From positions 25,011-89,010 of the forward strand of contig NZ_KB908385.1 in assembly GCF_000381005.1 (NCBI RefSeq): DNA of 64,000 nucleotides. Direction: 5' to 3'. The position numbers were made by a program, and so were the translations under genes. The notes under the pieces are model-generated. The model made no database searches. It saw only the letters and a list, made by a program, of their open reading frames with translations, and was not told the DNA's origin. The stretch is from Selenomonas bovis DSM 23594. GTDB taxonomy: Bacteria > Bacillota > Negativicutes > Selenomonadales > Selenomonadaceae. Shown piece after piece: positions 27,957 through 37,175 of the stretch. How positions within the stretch are numbered: the first letter of the stretch is position 1; each line of letters starts with the position of its first letter.

Positions 27957-28487
27957 TCACGGCTCATCTGTGGCAGGCGGCGCGAGCAAGCCCGCGCGTG
28001 CGAGCGCCGCGCGGATATCCGTCACCGCCGCGTCATCTGGTGCCTCAATCGTATGGAGATGCACACCATCCGTGAGCAGGGAGAGCGGCGGCGCGGCCAT
28101 CTCCTCCATCTGCCGCAGGAAGGCCGCCACGTCCCTGCGGCTCTCTAGCATGAGATCCGCGCGCAGCTCGCCGTAGACGGGATGCGCGACAACCACATCG
28201 CGTACGCAGGCGCCACCGTCGACGATGATATCGAGTTCCTCGCCCATCCTCGCCGCCGTGTGACAGCAGGCAAGCGTCGCCATCACCCCCTGCCTCTCCC
28301 GCCGCGGCAAGAGATAGCCGCGCGGCGTCGCGAGAATGGCTGCGCCCTCGGCGCGCAGGATGCCGATATCCCCCACGATGATCTGTCGGCTCACGCCGAA
28401 CTTCCGCGCGAGCGCGCTGCCCGTCAATGGTTGCTGCGCCTGCGTGAGCAAGGCGTAGAGCTGCGCCCGCCGCTCCTCCGTCGTCAT
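27957..28487 (-). CDS. niaR: NiaR-type transcriptional repressor (HTH plus 3H domain)
   Basis: 176 residues. An N-terminal winged helix (residues 5-60, LTGSALARKFGVSRQIIVGDI) is followed by a 3H domain whose three histidine clusters are visible: H76 (CCHTA), H102 (HPVYGE), H143 and H145 (DGVHLHT). In Firmicutes this architecture is the niacin-responsive repressor of NAD synthesis or niacin uptake genes. No such genes lie nearby, so its targets would be elsewhere. ATG at 28487 follows GAGGAGGG. A terminator for the tRNA genes lies just upstream. Confidence 0.88.
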   Translation of the reverse strand: MTTEERRAQLYALLTQAQQPLTGSALARKFGVSRQIIVGDIGILRAEGAAILATPRGYLLPRRERQGVMATLACCHTAARMGEELDIIVDGGACVRDVVVAHPVYGELRADLMLESRRDVAAFLRQMEEMAAPPLSLLTDGVHLHTIEAPDDAAVTDIRAALARAGLLAPPATDEP

Positions 28488-28509
28488 GGAAAATCCCTCC
28501 TCATCAAAA

Positions 28510-28534
28510 AAGCTCCGAGGAAACCTCGGAGCTT
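28510..28534 (-). terminator. terminator of the tRNA-Pro/tRNA-Arg transcript
   Basis: Perfect 11-bp arms (AAGCTCCGAGG / CCTCGGAGCTT), 3-nt loop, followed by TTTTTT on the minus strand. It separates the tRNA genes from niaR. Confidence 0.92.
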
Positions 28535-28543
28535 GTCTGCAAA

Positions 28544-28620
<77 letters not shown>

Positions 28621-28623
28621 GGC

Positions 28624-28700
28624 TGGTCGGGATGACAGGATTCGAACCTGCGACATCCTGCTCCCAAAGCAGGCGCGCTACCAAACTGCGCTACATCCCG
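28624..28700 (-). tRNA. tRNA-Pro (anticodon TGG)
   Basis: Regular cloverleaf with encoded CCA: acceptor CGGGATG / CATCCCG, anticodon loop TTTGGGA (TGG at 28664-28666), T arm GCAGG / CCTGT with one G-T pair. It lies 3 bp upstream of tRNA-Arg. Confidence 0.97.
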
Positions 28701-28731
28701 GTGATCGTTGGCTGCATAAATCACAACGAAT

Positions 28732-28760
28732 ATTATACACATTCAAAAAGATGATGTCAA
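28732..28760 (-). promoter_or_regulatory. tRNA operon promoter
   Basis: Perfect consensus TTGACA-17 bp-TATAAT on the minus strand, about 31 bp upstream of tRNA-Pro. Confidence 0.93.
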
Positions 28761-28909
28761 GAAAGGACTGTCACAAGCAAATCCGCCCTGTGCACCACCT
28801 GCTTCCCTTACCGCCCACGCGGCAGTTCTGAACGCAGTTTCGTCTCAGACGCGCCGCCGTGCCAGCCGGGGCACCTTGGCAAACCGCGCCTGTCAGAGTC
28901 CCCATCTCC

Positions 28910-29701
28910 TCAGCCGTCACTCCCCACGAGCTGGCGGCGCATCATCTCCTGCATGAGCTCGATGGCACCGCGCCCGACGCCGGTCTCCCGGGCGACATCT
29001 GCAGGCGACCAGCCTGCGAGGAGCAACGCGCGCACATGTGCTGCACTTGCACTCGTGTCCTGTACACTTTCCGCCCCTTGCGGCGCAGTTGTGTCCTCTG
29101 CTTCCTTCGGATGAACAGCCTGCGCGAGATGCGCTGCCTGCTGGATCGCCTCCGAGGACGCCCGATAAGTCGCAGGCGCGGTTCGCCCCTCGAGCTGCCG
29201 CTCTTCATCGCGCGCGATGGAATGCCTGAGGACGCTCGTGAAATCATCAGCATCGACGCGCTCGACAGGCGCAGGCAGTGCCGCGCCGCGCGCCGCCGCA
29301 GCACCGGCCGCCGCCGCCCGCAGCTCTCCCATGAGCTGCGAAACGAACTGTTGCTCGCGCCGCGCCTCCTGCTCAGCCGCCCGCAGTTCCTCTGTCTGCG
29401 CGTCCAGCGACTGCGAGAGCGTGTGCAGTTCCGTCAGGCGGTGATCGAGCGTATCCGCGCGCCGGTCAGCCTCCCGGATCAGCGCCTCCAAGCGTTCGAC
29501 ATGCTCGCCGAGACGCCCGATGATTTCGCTGCCGGAGCGCTCGAGTTCCTGCTTGAACTGCAATGTAGAACGCTCTATGTCTTCCTGCTCTTCCTTCTGT
29601 CGATAGGGCAGCTGCTTGCGCCGCTGAAGGAACTTCGACAGGCCGACAAGGGCCGCGCCCACAAGAATCAGAAGCGCCATAAGGTACGTCATCAAAATCA
29701 T
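28910..29701 (-). CDS. membrane-anchored coiled-coil protein, DUF6115-type
   Basis: 263 residues. One N-terminal membrane helix (YLMALLILVGAALVGLSKF), then a long heptad-like charged region (about residues 35-130), a low-complexity alanine/proline stretch, and a short C-terminal helix-turn-helix-like module (LLAGWSPADVARETGVGRGAIELM) that I associate with DUF6115. Proteins of this kind sit at the distal end of flagellar/chemotaxis operons in Firmicutes; function unknown. The start is uncertain: GGGAG is followed by TTGATGATTTTGATG, so several starts within five codons are possible; 29701 is the first ATG. No clear terminator follows. Confidence 0.75.
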   Translation of the reverse strand: MILMTYLMALLILVGAALVGLSKFLQRRKQLPYRQKEEQEDIERSTLQFKQELERSGSEIIGRLGEHVERLEALIREADRRADTLDHRLTELHTLSQSLDAQTEELRAAEQEARREQQFVSQLMGELRAAAAGAAAARGAALPAPVERVDADDFTSVLRHSIARDEERQLEGRTAPATYRASSEAIQQAAHLAQAVHPKEAEDTTAPQGAESVQDTSASAAHVRALLLAGWSPADVARETGVGRGAIELMQEMMRRQLVGSDG

Positions 29702-29929
29702 CAAACTCCCATCACGTCAGGAACGGCCGCTTGCCAGGCTAGCGATGCGCAGCGAACCGCTCCATACTGCAACGATGCGGAAAGAACCGCTATGCCTCGA
29801 GAAAATATCGTCGCGCAACGTTTGTCACGCCTCGGCGCAAATGCCAAACAGAACCAGCTTGCGGAAGGAACGGCATTCTCCTTCCGTCGACACGCATTTC
29901 CTCAGCGTACCATTTTCTCGGCGTATTTT

Positions 29930-30256
29930 TCAAAGCGAGATATCGAGGTGGTGTCCACGCGCAGGATCGACGGCGAACGCTTCCTCCTGCGCCTCATCTT
30001 GCTCTTCTTCCTGCCTGTCCTGCCGGCCGCTGTAGCCACCCTGCCCACGTTGCCGGTCGGGATTCTCCTTGATCTTCCCATCCTCGGCATGATTCTTCGT
30101 GCGGACCTGTGTTTCCTTCCGTTTGGCATCCGCCTTCTCGCGCAGCGCCTCAAAATCCTGTTGCATGGCGGATGCCTGGTTGAGGTTATGTTGCACCTGC
30201 TGGGCATCTGAGACGCGCGGCACTACCATCTGCATGCTGAGCGGCGTGACATCCAT
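29930..30256 (-). CDS. hypothetical protein at the distal end of the flagellar operon, 108 residues
   Basis: A small hydrophilic protein, no membrane segment. N-terminus MDVTPLSMQMVVPRVSDAQQVQ, a charged helical middle (DFEALREKADAKRKETQVR), a disordered Gly/Gln/Glu-rich stretch, and the C-terminus VDPARGHHLDISL. ATG at 30256 follows GGAGG. It lies between a FapA-like gene and the DUF6115-type gene in the same direction, so it is likely part of the motility operon. I cannot assign a function. Confidence 0.7.
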   Translation of the reverse strand: MDVTPLSMQMVVPRVSDAQQVQHNLNQASAMQQDFEALREKADAKRKETQVRTKNHAEDGKIKENPDRQRGQGGYSGRQDRQEEEQDEAQEEAFAVDPARGHHLDISL

Positions 30257-30326
30257 ACGCCATTCCTCCTTCTCCTCTGCGCGCTGCTCCCACTGCGCGC
30301 AGCCGCCTGATCCTGCATTGGCTGCA

Positions 30327-31997
30327 TCAATAAGGACCGATGGTCACCTCATCATCCTGCACAGTAAGCGTGCAGCCGCGCGCCTCCGTCTGGAAGCTCC
30401 GCTTGATGGAATTGACAGAGACACTGACGCCAGGATAAATGATATCTGCGACGCGAATCTTGCCGTCTTCCATCTTTCCGAGTTCCTCTTGCAGTTCCTC
30501 TATGAGCTTTTCCTCGCGCTTGATCTTCCCCGCAAGAGGAAACTGCGAGCGCGTGAGCGCCGCAATCTGCGCGATGCGGTTCTCTGGCAGACGCGAAGTA
30601 TCGATCTTGGAGAACGTATTGAGCATCTGCGTGATCTGCGAGAGGCGCTGCTTGTCCTCCTTGTACTCGCGGCATGCCTGCTGATAGCGCTGCGAGAGTG
30701 CGGGATTCACGCCGACGACAAGCTTCGTCACGACGAATGCCTGATTGCCGACGACCTTCGCGCGAATCTCCTCGCCTGCCGCGATATAGCCACCTGTAAT
30801 CAGGCCGCGGCGATCCTCGACAACCACCTTCTTACCCGCCTTGATGGTTGAATGCAGGACGGCGTCAGCGATGTAAATATCGCGTCCGGCCTCCACGAGC
30901 GCATTCTCCGCAAACGCAGCGCGGACATCTTCCTTCGCAGTTATCTTGCCGCGCCCCTGCCCCGTGATACCACCTGAGATGAATACGTTGCGTCCCTCGA
31001 CATCCGCCCCGCTCACAAAGCCTGAGACCTCGACATCGCCCGTCGCCTTGACGACGAAGCCGGCGTCGATATTGCCAGAGACCTGGACACTGCCCACAAA
31101 ATCTATGTTGCCCGTACCTACACCGACACTGCCGGAAATCGAGAGATGCGGATCGATGCCGATGCGCTTGCCGTCCTCAACGATCTGACCGTCGATGAGC
31201 GCGTAAATCTTGTTCTCCTCACGAATCTCTGCGTTTTTCCCGACCGTGAGCGGAATGGGCTTGCCGTTGCGCGCCGGTACAGGAAAACCGAAGACATCCT
31301 TGCCTTCCTGCCCATGCGTCTGCGGAATACGCTCCGCAAGCAGCTGGCCGGCCTTCGCGAGCACGAAGAGATTCATATCCTTATAGTCCACACGATCCGA
31401 CTCGATGATGCGCGGGCGTCCCTTATAACTGAGGTCGTATTTCTTCTCGATATGGGCGTCTGCTCCATTGACTGGCGCTACGCCGCGCGCTGCGACGAAA
31501 CTGTCGAGTGACTGCGCTCCCTTTTCGATGGCAGCCTCATCGATACCGTAGACAACGCCCTTCTCCTTGAGCGCCTGCCGCACCATGTCGGCTGTGGGAC
31601 AACGCGTGCCTTTCTTGAGGTCGAATCTGATGGTCGCCGTAATCTTGTCACGGCTGACATCGACATCGATGCCCGCATATTCCTCCGCGGCATCATGTGT
31701 CGGCAAGATGGCCTTATTGTTGACCTCAGCTTCGCTGGCAATCCCGTCGCTGCTCACGACGCGGCTCGAAAGTTTGACCGGCACGCCGTCTGCCTTACGC
31801 ACCGTCTTGGCCAGCGTCAGGATATCATAATCATCGACTCCGTAGTCCGCGAGTATCTGCCTCATGTCAGAGAGCTCGTAGAGAATGGAGCTTCCCGTCG
31901 TCGGGCAGACGGTAAAGTAGACACCATCCGGACGAAATTCAAACAAATAACCTGCCTTTTCACTGCCTACGGCGGGGTAATGCTTTTCTTCCTCCAT
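30327..31997 (-). CDS. FapA-family (DUF342) protein
   Basis: 556 residues. The centre is a beta-helix built from short repeats (VQVSGNIDAGFVVKATGDVEVSGFV, GGITGQGRGKITAKEDVRA), the flagellar-assembly-protein-A fold; the C-terminal part is a coiled coil (LINKER around QRLSQITQMLNTF and EEKLIEELQEELGKM). FapA in Vibrio is tied to flagellar/pole signalling and Bacillus YlxF/DUF342 relatives occur in motility operons, but biochemistry is poorly known. ATG at 31997 is preceded by AGGGGGTAGG. It directly follows sigD, which supports a motility role. Confidence 0.85.
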   Translation of the reverse strand: MEEEKHYPAVGSEKAGYLFEFRPDGVYFTVCPTTGSSILYELSDMRQILADYGVDDYDILTLAKTVRKADGVPVKLSSRVVSSDGIASEAEVNNKAILPTHDAAEEYAGIDVDVSRDKITATIRFDLKKGTRCPTADMVRQALKEKGVVYGIDEAAIEKGAQSLDSFVAARGVAPVNGADAHIEKKYDLSYKGRPRIIESDRVDYKDMNLFVLAKAGQLLAERIPQTHGQEGKDVFGFPVPARNGKPIPLTVGKNAEIREENKIYALIDGQIVEDGKRIGIDPHLSISGSVGVGTGNIDFVGSVQVSGNIDAGFVVKATGDVEVSGFVSGADVEGRNVFISGGITGQGRGKITAKEDVRAAFAENALVEAGRDIYIADAVLHSTIKAGKKVVVEDRRGLITGGYIAAGEEIRAKVVGNQAFVVTKLVVGVNPALSQRYQQACREYKEDKQRLSQITQMLNTFSKIDTSRLPENRIAQIAALTRSQFPLAGKIKREEKLIEELQEELGKMEDGKIRVADIIYPGVSVSVNSIKRSFQTEARGCTLTVQDDEVTIGPY

Positions 31998-32067
31998 GAG
32001 TGACCTACCCCCTTTCTGATGTAGCACATCATCCTTCCCTCTACAGCGTCTTGTCCGCATTGTGCAG

Positions 32068-32850
32068 CTACAGAAGGTTCGCCTTCATGCGGGCCAGCGA
32101 GCCGCGCAGTCGGAAGACCGCCTTCGAGTGCAGCTGAGAAATCCGCGCCTCTGTAAGATGCAGGATCTTGCTGATTTCCTTGAGCGTCAACTCATCATAA
32201 TAATAAAGCGAGACGACGATGCGTTCCTTCTCGGGCAGCCGGTCAATAGCCGCCGCCAGTGTCTCTTTGATCTCCGTCGCTTCAAGTTGCGCGCTCGGGC
32301 CACCGTCTTCTGCAGCCTTTTCCCCGCCGCCCGCCAGATAATCATCGAGAGGAATGAGTGTTGCTGCACCGAGTTCACGGAGCATCACGCGGTACTCTTT
32401 TTCGCCGATGCCCATGCGCTCGCGAATCTCCTCGTCGGTTGCCTCTCGGCCCAGTTCGCTCGCAAGCTGGGCTGAAACATCGCTGTACTTGCGGATACGC
32501 TGACGCATCGTCACAGGCATCCAATCCTTCGCCCGCAGGTAATCGAGCATCGCGCCGCGGATGCGTACACCCGCATATGTCTCGAACTTGTTCCTGCGCG
32601 TCGGATCGTAGCGCTCGATCGCATCGAGCAGGCCGAAGAAACCGCTCGACAGCAGGTCATCACGATCCACATGGCTTGGCAGACCGATGGCCAGCCGCCC
32701 CGCCACGAGACGCACGAGCGGCAGGTAGTGCTCGATGAGCGCATTGCGCTGCTCGATGTCTTGCTCCTTCTTATAAGACGACCAAAGGGCTTCGATATCC
32801 GCCACAGCTTTTGACGCCGAAGACGCCTCTTGGCTCACAGTCTCTCCCAT
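32068..32850 (-). CDS. sigD: flagellar sigma factor, SigD/FliA (sigma-28) family
   Basis: 260 residues with regions 2 to 4: RNALIEHYLPLVRLVAGRL and DLLSSGFFGLLDAIERYDP (region 2), KFETYAGVRIRGAMLDYLRAKDW (WhiG/FliA hallmark; here given as KFETYAGVRIRGA plus MLDYLRA), region 3 around RIRKYSDV, and region 4 LPEKERIVVSLYYYDELTLKEI. It would direct late flagellar genes such as flagellin and motors, which are not in this window. No FlgM anti-sigma gene is seen here. ATG at 32850 has GGGGAGG upstream. Confidence 0.95.
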   Translation of the reverse strand: MGETVSQEASSASKAVADIEALWSSYKKEQDIEQRNALIEHYLPLVRLVAGRLAIGLPSHVDRDDLLSSGFFGLLDAIERYDPTRRNKFETYAGVRIRGAMLDYLRAKDWMPVTMRQRIRKYSDVSAQLASELGREATDEEIRERMGIGEKEYRVMLRELGAATLIPLDDYLAGGGEKAAEDGGPSAQLEATEIKETLAAAIDRLPEKERIVVSLYYYDELTLKEISKILHLTEARISQLHSKAVFRLRGSLARMKANLL

Positions 32851-33004
32851 CTCTCGCACACCTCCCCTGCTGCATAGAAACCGCGTAGAAATTCCTCTAG
32901 CACGCACCCTCAGAAATGCAAGTCAGAATCCTTGCGTAGACAAGCGCCGCGGTCGGCATGCAGATGAACCAGCGATTCTCTAACATATTCCCTAGTGTTT
33001 CCCG

Positions 33005-33424
33005 TCAGCCAGCTGTCTTTCCTTCTTCCGGTACCGTCTCTATATGTGTCAGTCCATCCGCCGTGAGCGGCTGAAACGAGGCTGTCTCCGCGTCAGATAT
33101 CTCCTCTGCCTCCTGCTGCGGTGCGGGGCGTTCTTCCGGCGCGCCATCGTCCTCCTCAGGCGCATCGGTGCGCTCCTCTGCAGCAGCAGATGGCGCAACG
33201 TCTTTCTCCGGCAATTCCAGATTGCGATCGAAGCCCACAATCCCCTTGGCCTCCAGCAGGAAGAGCACGAGCCAGGAAACAGCCCCCGCGAGGAAGAAAC
33301 CGACGAGGCTGCGCAGGAAAACCGTGCTGATGCGCGCGTCACTGACAAGCGCCGCAAGGAAGACGACGAGCGCCGCAATGACAGCCAGCACGAGAGACAT
33401 ACCTACCTTGAACAAACTTCTCAC
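33005..33424 (-). CDS. unknown membrane protein between cheD and sigD, 139 residues
   Basis: Two closely spaced membrane helices (SLVLAVIAALVVFLAALV and SLVGFFLAGAVSWLVLFLLE) are followed by an acidic, proline- and glutamine-rich soluble tail (TDAPEEDDGAPEERPAPQQEAEE). I do not recognise a named family. Its fixed position inside the chemotaxis-sigma block suggests a motility-related membrane factor. The start is a GTG at 33424 (weak GGGA upstream); an ATG eight codons in is an alternative with AAGGTAGG ahead of it. Confidence 0.7.
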   Translation of the reverse strand: MRSLFKVGMSLVLAVIAALVVFLAALVSDARISTVFLRSLVGFFLAGAVSWLVLFLLEAKGIVGFDRNLELPEKDVAPSAAAEERTDAPEEDDGAPEERPAPQQEAEEISDAETASFQPLTADGLTHIETVPEEGKTAG

Positions 33425-33496
33425 CTACACATTTCCCAAAGCCGACAGCGCTCCGCGCTCCAGTGATTCCGTGCGTGGAGGCTGAAGGATGCCCCA

Positions 33497-33982
33497 TCAG
33501 ATTTCCTTTTCGCCCTTATCGATGGTCTTGACGTGATAGCTGCCGCTCTCGAGATTGATGGAGACCGTGCGGCCATAGGTGCCGCCCGTATCCTCAGCGA
33601 CGATGGGGATACCCAGCTGTCCCAGCACTTCCTTTGCGGCCGCGGCATTGCGCGCGCCGACGCGCATGATATCCGTCGCATTCGCGAAAGCAAACATCTG
33701 TGCACCCCCCGCCATCTTTGCAACGAGACGTTTTTTCACCGCTCCGAGCGCGAGGACATCCTTCAACATGAGTGGCAAACCTGTATCAGCGAATTTGGCG
33801 GGGTTGTCAGATGGACGTGCCTGCTTGCTGTCCGGCAGCATGATATGCAGGAGCCCTCCGACCTTTGCCTGCGGGTCGTAGAGGGATATGCCGATACAGG
33901 ACCCCAGTCCATAGCTGATGATCGTCGCTGGACTGCGGCCGACTTTGTAATCGGCCATCCCAACCCTGATTAATTCGGCCAT
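33497..33982 (-). CDS. cheD: chemoreceptor glutamine deamidase CheD
   Basis: 161 residues. The catalytic cysteine (C29 in SYGLGSCIGISLYD) and histidine (H46 in LLHIMLPDS) are present. CheD deamidates receptor glutamines and, in Bacillus-type systems, binds and stimulates CheC. ATG at 33982 has AGGAG nine bases upstream; the cheC stop lies one base before it, so the two genes are tightly coupled. Confidence 0.95.
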   Translation of the reverse strand: MAELIRVGMADYKVGRSPATIISYGLGSCIGISLYDPQAKVGGLLHIMLPDSKQARPSDNPAKFADTGLPLMLKDVLALGAVKKRLVAKMAGGAQMFAFANATDIMRVGARNAAAAKEVLGQLGIPIVAEDTGGTYGRTVSINLESGSYHVKTIDKGEKEI

Positions 33983-33983
33983 G

Positions 33984-34598
33984 TCATTCAACTCCTACTG
34001 CTGCGATTAGTGTCTCCAGAGATCCGGGATCCGGTACGAGGAAGAAATGGCCGTTGATGCCGTCGTCCTCCGCGAGGAACTCCGTCTCCATGACGAGTGC
34101 CTGATCGCCCATCTGTCCGAGCTGAACGAGTACGACATTCAGGATCGCGCCTGCCATATCCATTGCCAGTGCCGGTATTGACGGAAGCATGGAAATCTGC
34201 GTGAACGTATAGAACGCATTGAGATACGCTCCCGAGAGGATGTTGCCGATCTCCATGAGAGCAGACCCATCCATGTAGTCGAGTTTCACCGTCTCTCCAT
34301 GCTTCTTCCCCATGAGCGTATCCACGAGATAGTAGGCGCTCTTCTGCGGCAGCAGGAAAAGGATGTTGCCTGGTGCCTTGCCGTAGACGCGCAGGAAGAT
34401 ACCGACGACGATCGCATCCGGGCCGCCGACGAGGTCAGGCACCTGGTCGAGCGGGACCATCGAGACGCGCGGCACATTCATATCGATACGCCGGTTGATG
34501 ATCTGGGAAAGCGCCGTGGCGGAATTGCCTGCGCCGATGTTGCCGATTTCGCGCAACGCATCGATCTGAGCGGGGGATAACTTGATTTCATCAGACAT
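33984..34598 (-). CDS. cheC: CheY-P phosphatase CheC
   Basis: 204 residues with two copies of the phosphatase-type helix, REIGNIGAGNSATALSQ near the N-terminus and MEIGNILSGAYLNAF in the middle, both retaining the E and N pair needed in the CheC/FliY/CheX family. It removes phosphate from CheY-P and helps adaptation with CheD. ATG at 34598 follows GAGGTG. Confidence 0.95.
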   Translation of the reverse strand: MSDEIKLSPAQIDALREIGNIGAGNSATALSQIINRRIDMNVPRVSMVPLDQVPDLVGGPDAIVVGIFLRVYGKAPGNILFLLPQKSAYYLVDTLMGKKHGETVKLDYMDGSALMEIGNILSGAYLNAFYTFTQISMLPSIPALAMDMAGAILNVVLVQLGQMGDQALVMETEFLAEDDGINGHFFLVPDPGSLETLIAAVGVE

Positions 34599-34625
34599 AG
34601 AACGACACCTCATCTATACACTGGC

Positions 34626-35096
34626 TCATTTTCCTTCTTTAGGCAGGCCGATGATCTCCTCCAGGTTCAGCATAATGATGAGCCGTCCGTCAATGTTGCC
34701 GATGCCGCTCAGGAAGCGCGTGAGCTCCTTGCCGTTGATAGCCTTCTTGGCATCGATGGGTTTCGCCGTGAGCGTGAGAACCTCTGTAACAGCGTCGACG
34801 AGCATGCCGACATGGAGGTCGCCCACCGTGACCGTCACGATGCGCGTATCCTGCGTATACGGCGTCTCCTCGAGACCAAGACGCTCCTTGAGGTCGATGA
34901 CCGGCAGCACGCTGCCGCGGAGATTGATGACGCCCTTGATGAAATCCTGGGCAAACGGCACACGCGTGATGTCCGTGAGATTGCGGATCTCCTGCACATT
35001 GAGGATGCTCACGCCATACTCCTCATTGCGGAGCTTGAAAGCAACGACCTGCAGGCTTTCCTCGGTCGCGACGTTATTGTTCTCGTTGTTAGCCAT
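34626..35096 (-). CDS. cheW: chemotaxis coupling protein CheW
   Basis: 156 residues, a single CheW SH3-like domain: VVAFKLRNEEYGVSILNVQEI, VPFAQDFIKGVINLRGSVLPVIDL and VDAVTEVLTL. It couples receptors to CheA. ATG at 35096 has GGGGAGG upstream; 14 bp after cheA. Confidence 0.97.
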   Translation of the reverse strand: MANNENNNVATEESLQVVAFKLRNEEYGVSILNVQEIRNLTDITRVPFAQDFIKGVINLRGSVLPVIDLKERLGLEETPYTQDTRIVTVTVGDLHVGMLVDAVTEVLTLTAKPIDAKKAINGKELTRFLSGIGNIDGRLIIMLNLEEIIGLPKEGK

Positions 35097-35110
35097 GTTG
35101 TTACCTCCCC

Positions 35111-37156
35111 TTACTGCATCATCGTGGCGACATCAAGAATGAGGGCGACACGGCCATCGCCGAGGACGGTTGCACCCGAGAACATCTTGAGTCCTGTGAA
35201 CAGGCTGCCAAGCGTCTTGATGACGATCTCCTGCTGGCCGATGAGATTGTCGACGACGATGCCAGCTTTCGCATCGCCTGTATGTACGACGACGACGAAG
35301 GTTTCATCGGAGTCCTTGACATGCGGGACCTGGAGCATCTTCTCCATGCGGATGATCGGAATGATCTCGCCGCGCAGGACGATGACCTCCTTGTTCTGGA
35401 CGGTCTTGATCTCGCTCTCCTGGATATTGATGGTGCTGTCGATGGAGCCGAGCGGGATGGCGTACATCTCTTCCTGCACCTTGACGAGCATCGCCTGGAT
35501 GATGGCGAGCGTAAGCGGCAGCTTGATCTTGAAGACAGAGCCCTCATCGATCTTCGTCTCGACATCGACGTGTCCGGAGAGCGCCTCGATCTTGCTGCGC
35601 ACGACATCCATGCCGACGCCGCGGCCAGAGATGTCAGAGATGTGGTCCGCCGTGGAGAAGCCCGGCAGGAAGACGAGGCGCACAGCGTCCGCGTCGTCCA
35701 TCTTGTCGGCTTCCTCCTGGGAGATCATGCCTTTCTCGACAGCCTTGGCGCGGATTTTCGCGGCATCGATGCCGGCACCGTCATCCGTGACCATGATGAC
35801 GACATTGTTGCCCTCGTGGCGCGCGATGAGGCCGACCTCGCCTGCACGCGGCTTGCCTTTCGACTCACGCACATCAGGCTCCTCGACGCCGTGGTCGCAG
35901 GAGTTGCGCAGGAGGTGCATGATCGGATCGCCGATCTCATCGATGACGGTACGGTCGAGCTCTGTCTCCTCGCCCTCGATGGTAAGGTTGATTTCCTTGT
36001 TGAGTTCTTTTGCGATGTCGCGCACCATGCGCGGGAAACGGTTGAACACCGAGCTCACCGGCACCATGCGGACTTTCATGACGATATTCTGGAGGTCTGT
36101 CGTCACGCGGTCCATCTGCTCGAGCGTCTCTGTGAGGTCCGCGAGCCTGTGCGTCTGGCCGATCTGCTCGAGACGCACCTTGTTGATGACGAGCTCTCCC
36201 ATGAGGTTCATGAGCGTGTCGAGCTTCTCGATGTCGACGCGCACGGACTGGCTGTGATGTACCTTCTTCGCAGGAGCAGCAATCGCCTTTTTCGCTGGCG
36301 CAGGCGCTGCCTTCTTCGCAGTCGGCGCGGGCGCTGCAGCCTTGGGCGCAGGTGCAGCAGCGGTAGCCGCTGCCGCTTTCTCCTCCGCCGCGAGGTCGAT
36401 GACATTCGTCTCGACCTTGGAGATTTCGGAGATAGAGTTCACGGCGTCCTGCACGGCTTTCTCCTCAGCAACCGTGATGATGATGACATCGAAACTGTGG
36501 TCGAACTTCTCCTGCTCGAGATTCTCAGCGCTCGGCACGGATTTGATGACATCGCCGAGCTCGTCGAGTGCGTTCATGACCATATAGGAGCGCGCGGACT
36601 TCAGCAGACAGGTCTCCGCGAGTGTCACGCGCACGTGGATGGCCTGCATGCCCGTCTCTCGCGCCTGCTTGATGACATCCTTGTCGACGTCTGTGAGCTC
36701 GATGGAGATCTTGTTTTCCGCAGGTGCTGCGGCAGCCGCAGCCGCCGGTGCAGCCGCCTGTGCCGCGGCCTGATCCGGCTTCGAGATCGAACTGAGTTTC
36801 TTGACGAGGTCGGAGACATCGACGACATCCTCTGCCTCGCCGTTGCCGACGCTATCGATCATCTGTCCGAGCGAATCGACGCACTTGAAGAGCGTGTCGA
36901 TGATATCCTCGTTGAGCTTGAGCTGTTCCTTGCGGATGAGGTCGAGTACATCCTCCATCTCATGCGTGAGCTCAGCGATCTTGTTGAAGCCCATCGTCGC
37001 CGACATGCCTTTGAGCGTATGCGCGTTACGGAAAATCTCATTGACGACGGAGGTATCCTCCATATTGTCCTCAAGGCTCAGGAGTCCATCGTTGAGCGAC
37101 TGCAGATGCTCGTGCGACTCGTCGAGGAACATGTCCATGTACTGATTCGTATCCAT
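35111..37156 (-). CDS. cheA: chemotaxis histidine kinase CheA
   Basis: 681 residues. P1 HPt domain with phosphorylated histidine H46 (FRNAHTLKG), P2 CheY-binding domain (about 165-250), an alanine/proline-rich linker of about 60 residues, P3 dimerisation helix (VDIEKLDTLMNLMGELVINK), P4 kinase with N box HLLRNSCDHGVEEP, G1 DDGAGID and G2 GRGVGMDVV, and the C-terminal CheW-like P5. All expected parts are intact. It phosphorylates CheY and CheB. ATG at 37156 follows AGGGGGAG. Confidence 0.97.
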   Translation of the reverse strand: MDTNQYMDMFLDESHEHLQSLNDGLLSLEDNMEDTSVVNEIFRNAHTLKGMSATMGFNKIAELTHEMEDVLDLIRKEQLKLNEDIIDTLFKCVDSLGQMIDSVGNGEAEDVVDVSDLVKKLSSISKPDQAAAQAAAPAAAAAAAPAENKISIELTDVDKDVIKQARETGMQAIHVRVTLAETCLLKSARSYMVMNALDELGDVIKSVPSAENLEQEKFDHSFDVIIITVAEEKAVQDAVNSISEISKVETNVIDLAAEEKAAAATAAAPAPKAAAPAPTAKKAAPAPAKKAIAAPAKKVHHSQSVRVDIEKLDTLMNLMGELVINKVRLEQIGQTHRLADLTETLEQMDRVTTDLQNIVMKVRMVPVSSVFNRFPRMVRDIAKELNKEINLTIEGEETELDRTVIDEIGDPIMHLLRNSCDHGVEEPDVRESKGKPRAGEVGLIARHEGNNVVIMVTDDGAGIDAAKIRAKAVEKGMISQEEADKMDDADAVRLVFLPGFSTADHISDISGRGVGMDVVRSKIEALSGHVDVETKIDEGSVFKIKLPLTLAIIQAMLVKVQEEMYAIPLGSIDSTINIQESEIKTVQNKEVIVLRGEIIPIIRMEKMLQVPHVKDSDETFVVVVHTGDAKAGIVVDNLIGQQEIVIKTLGSLFTGLKMFSGATVLGDGRVALILDVATMMQ

Positions 37157-37175
37157 ATTTGTACTCCCCCTAAAT

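Noticed and set aside
29902..30207. 101-codon minus-strand frame overlapping the 108-residue hypothetical gene
   Set aside because: Extremely Arg-rich and out of frame with a gene that has a better ribosome site and more normal composition.
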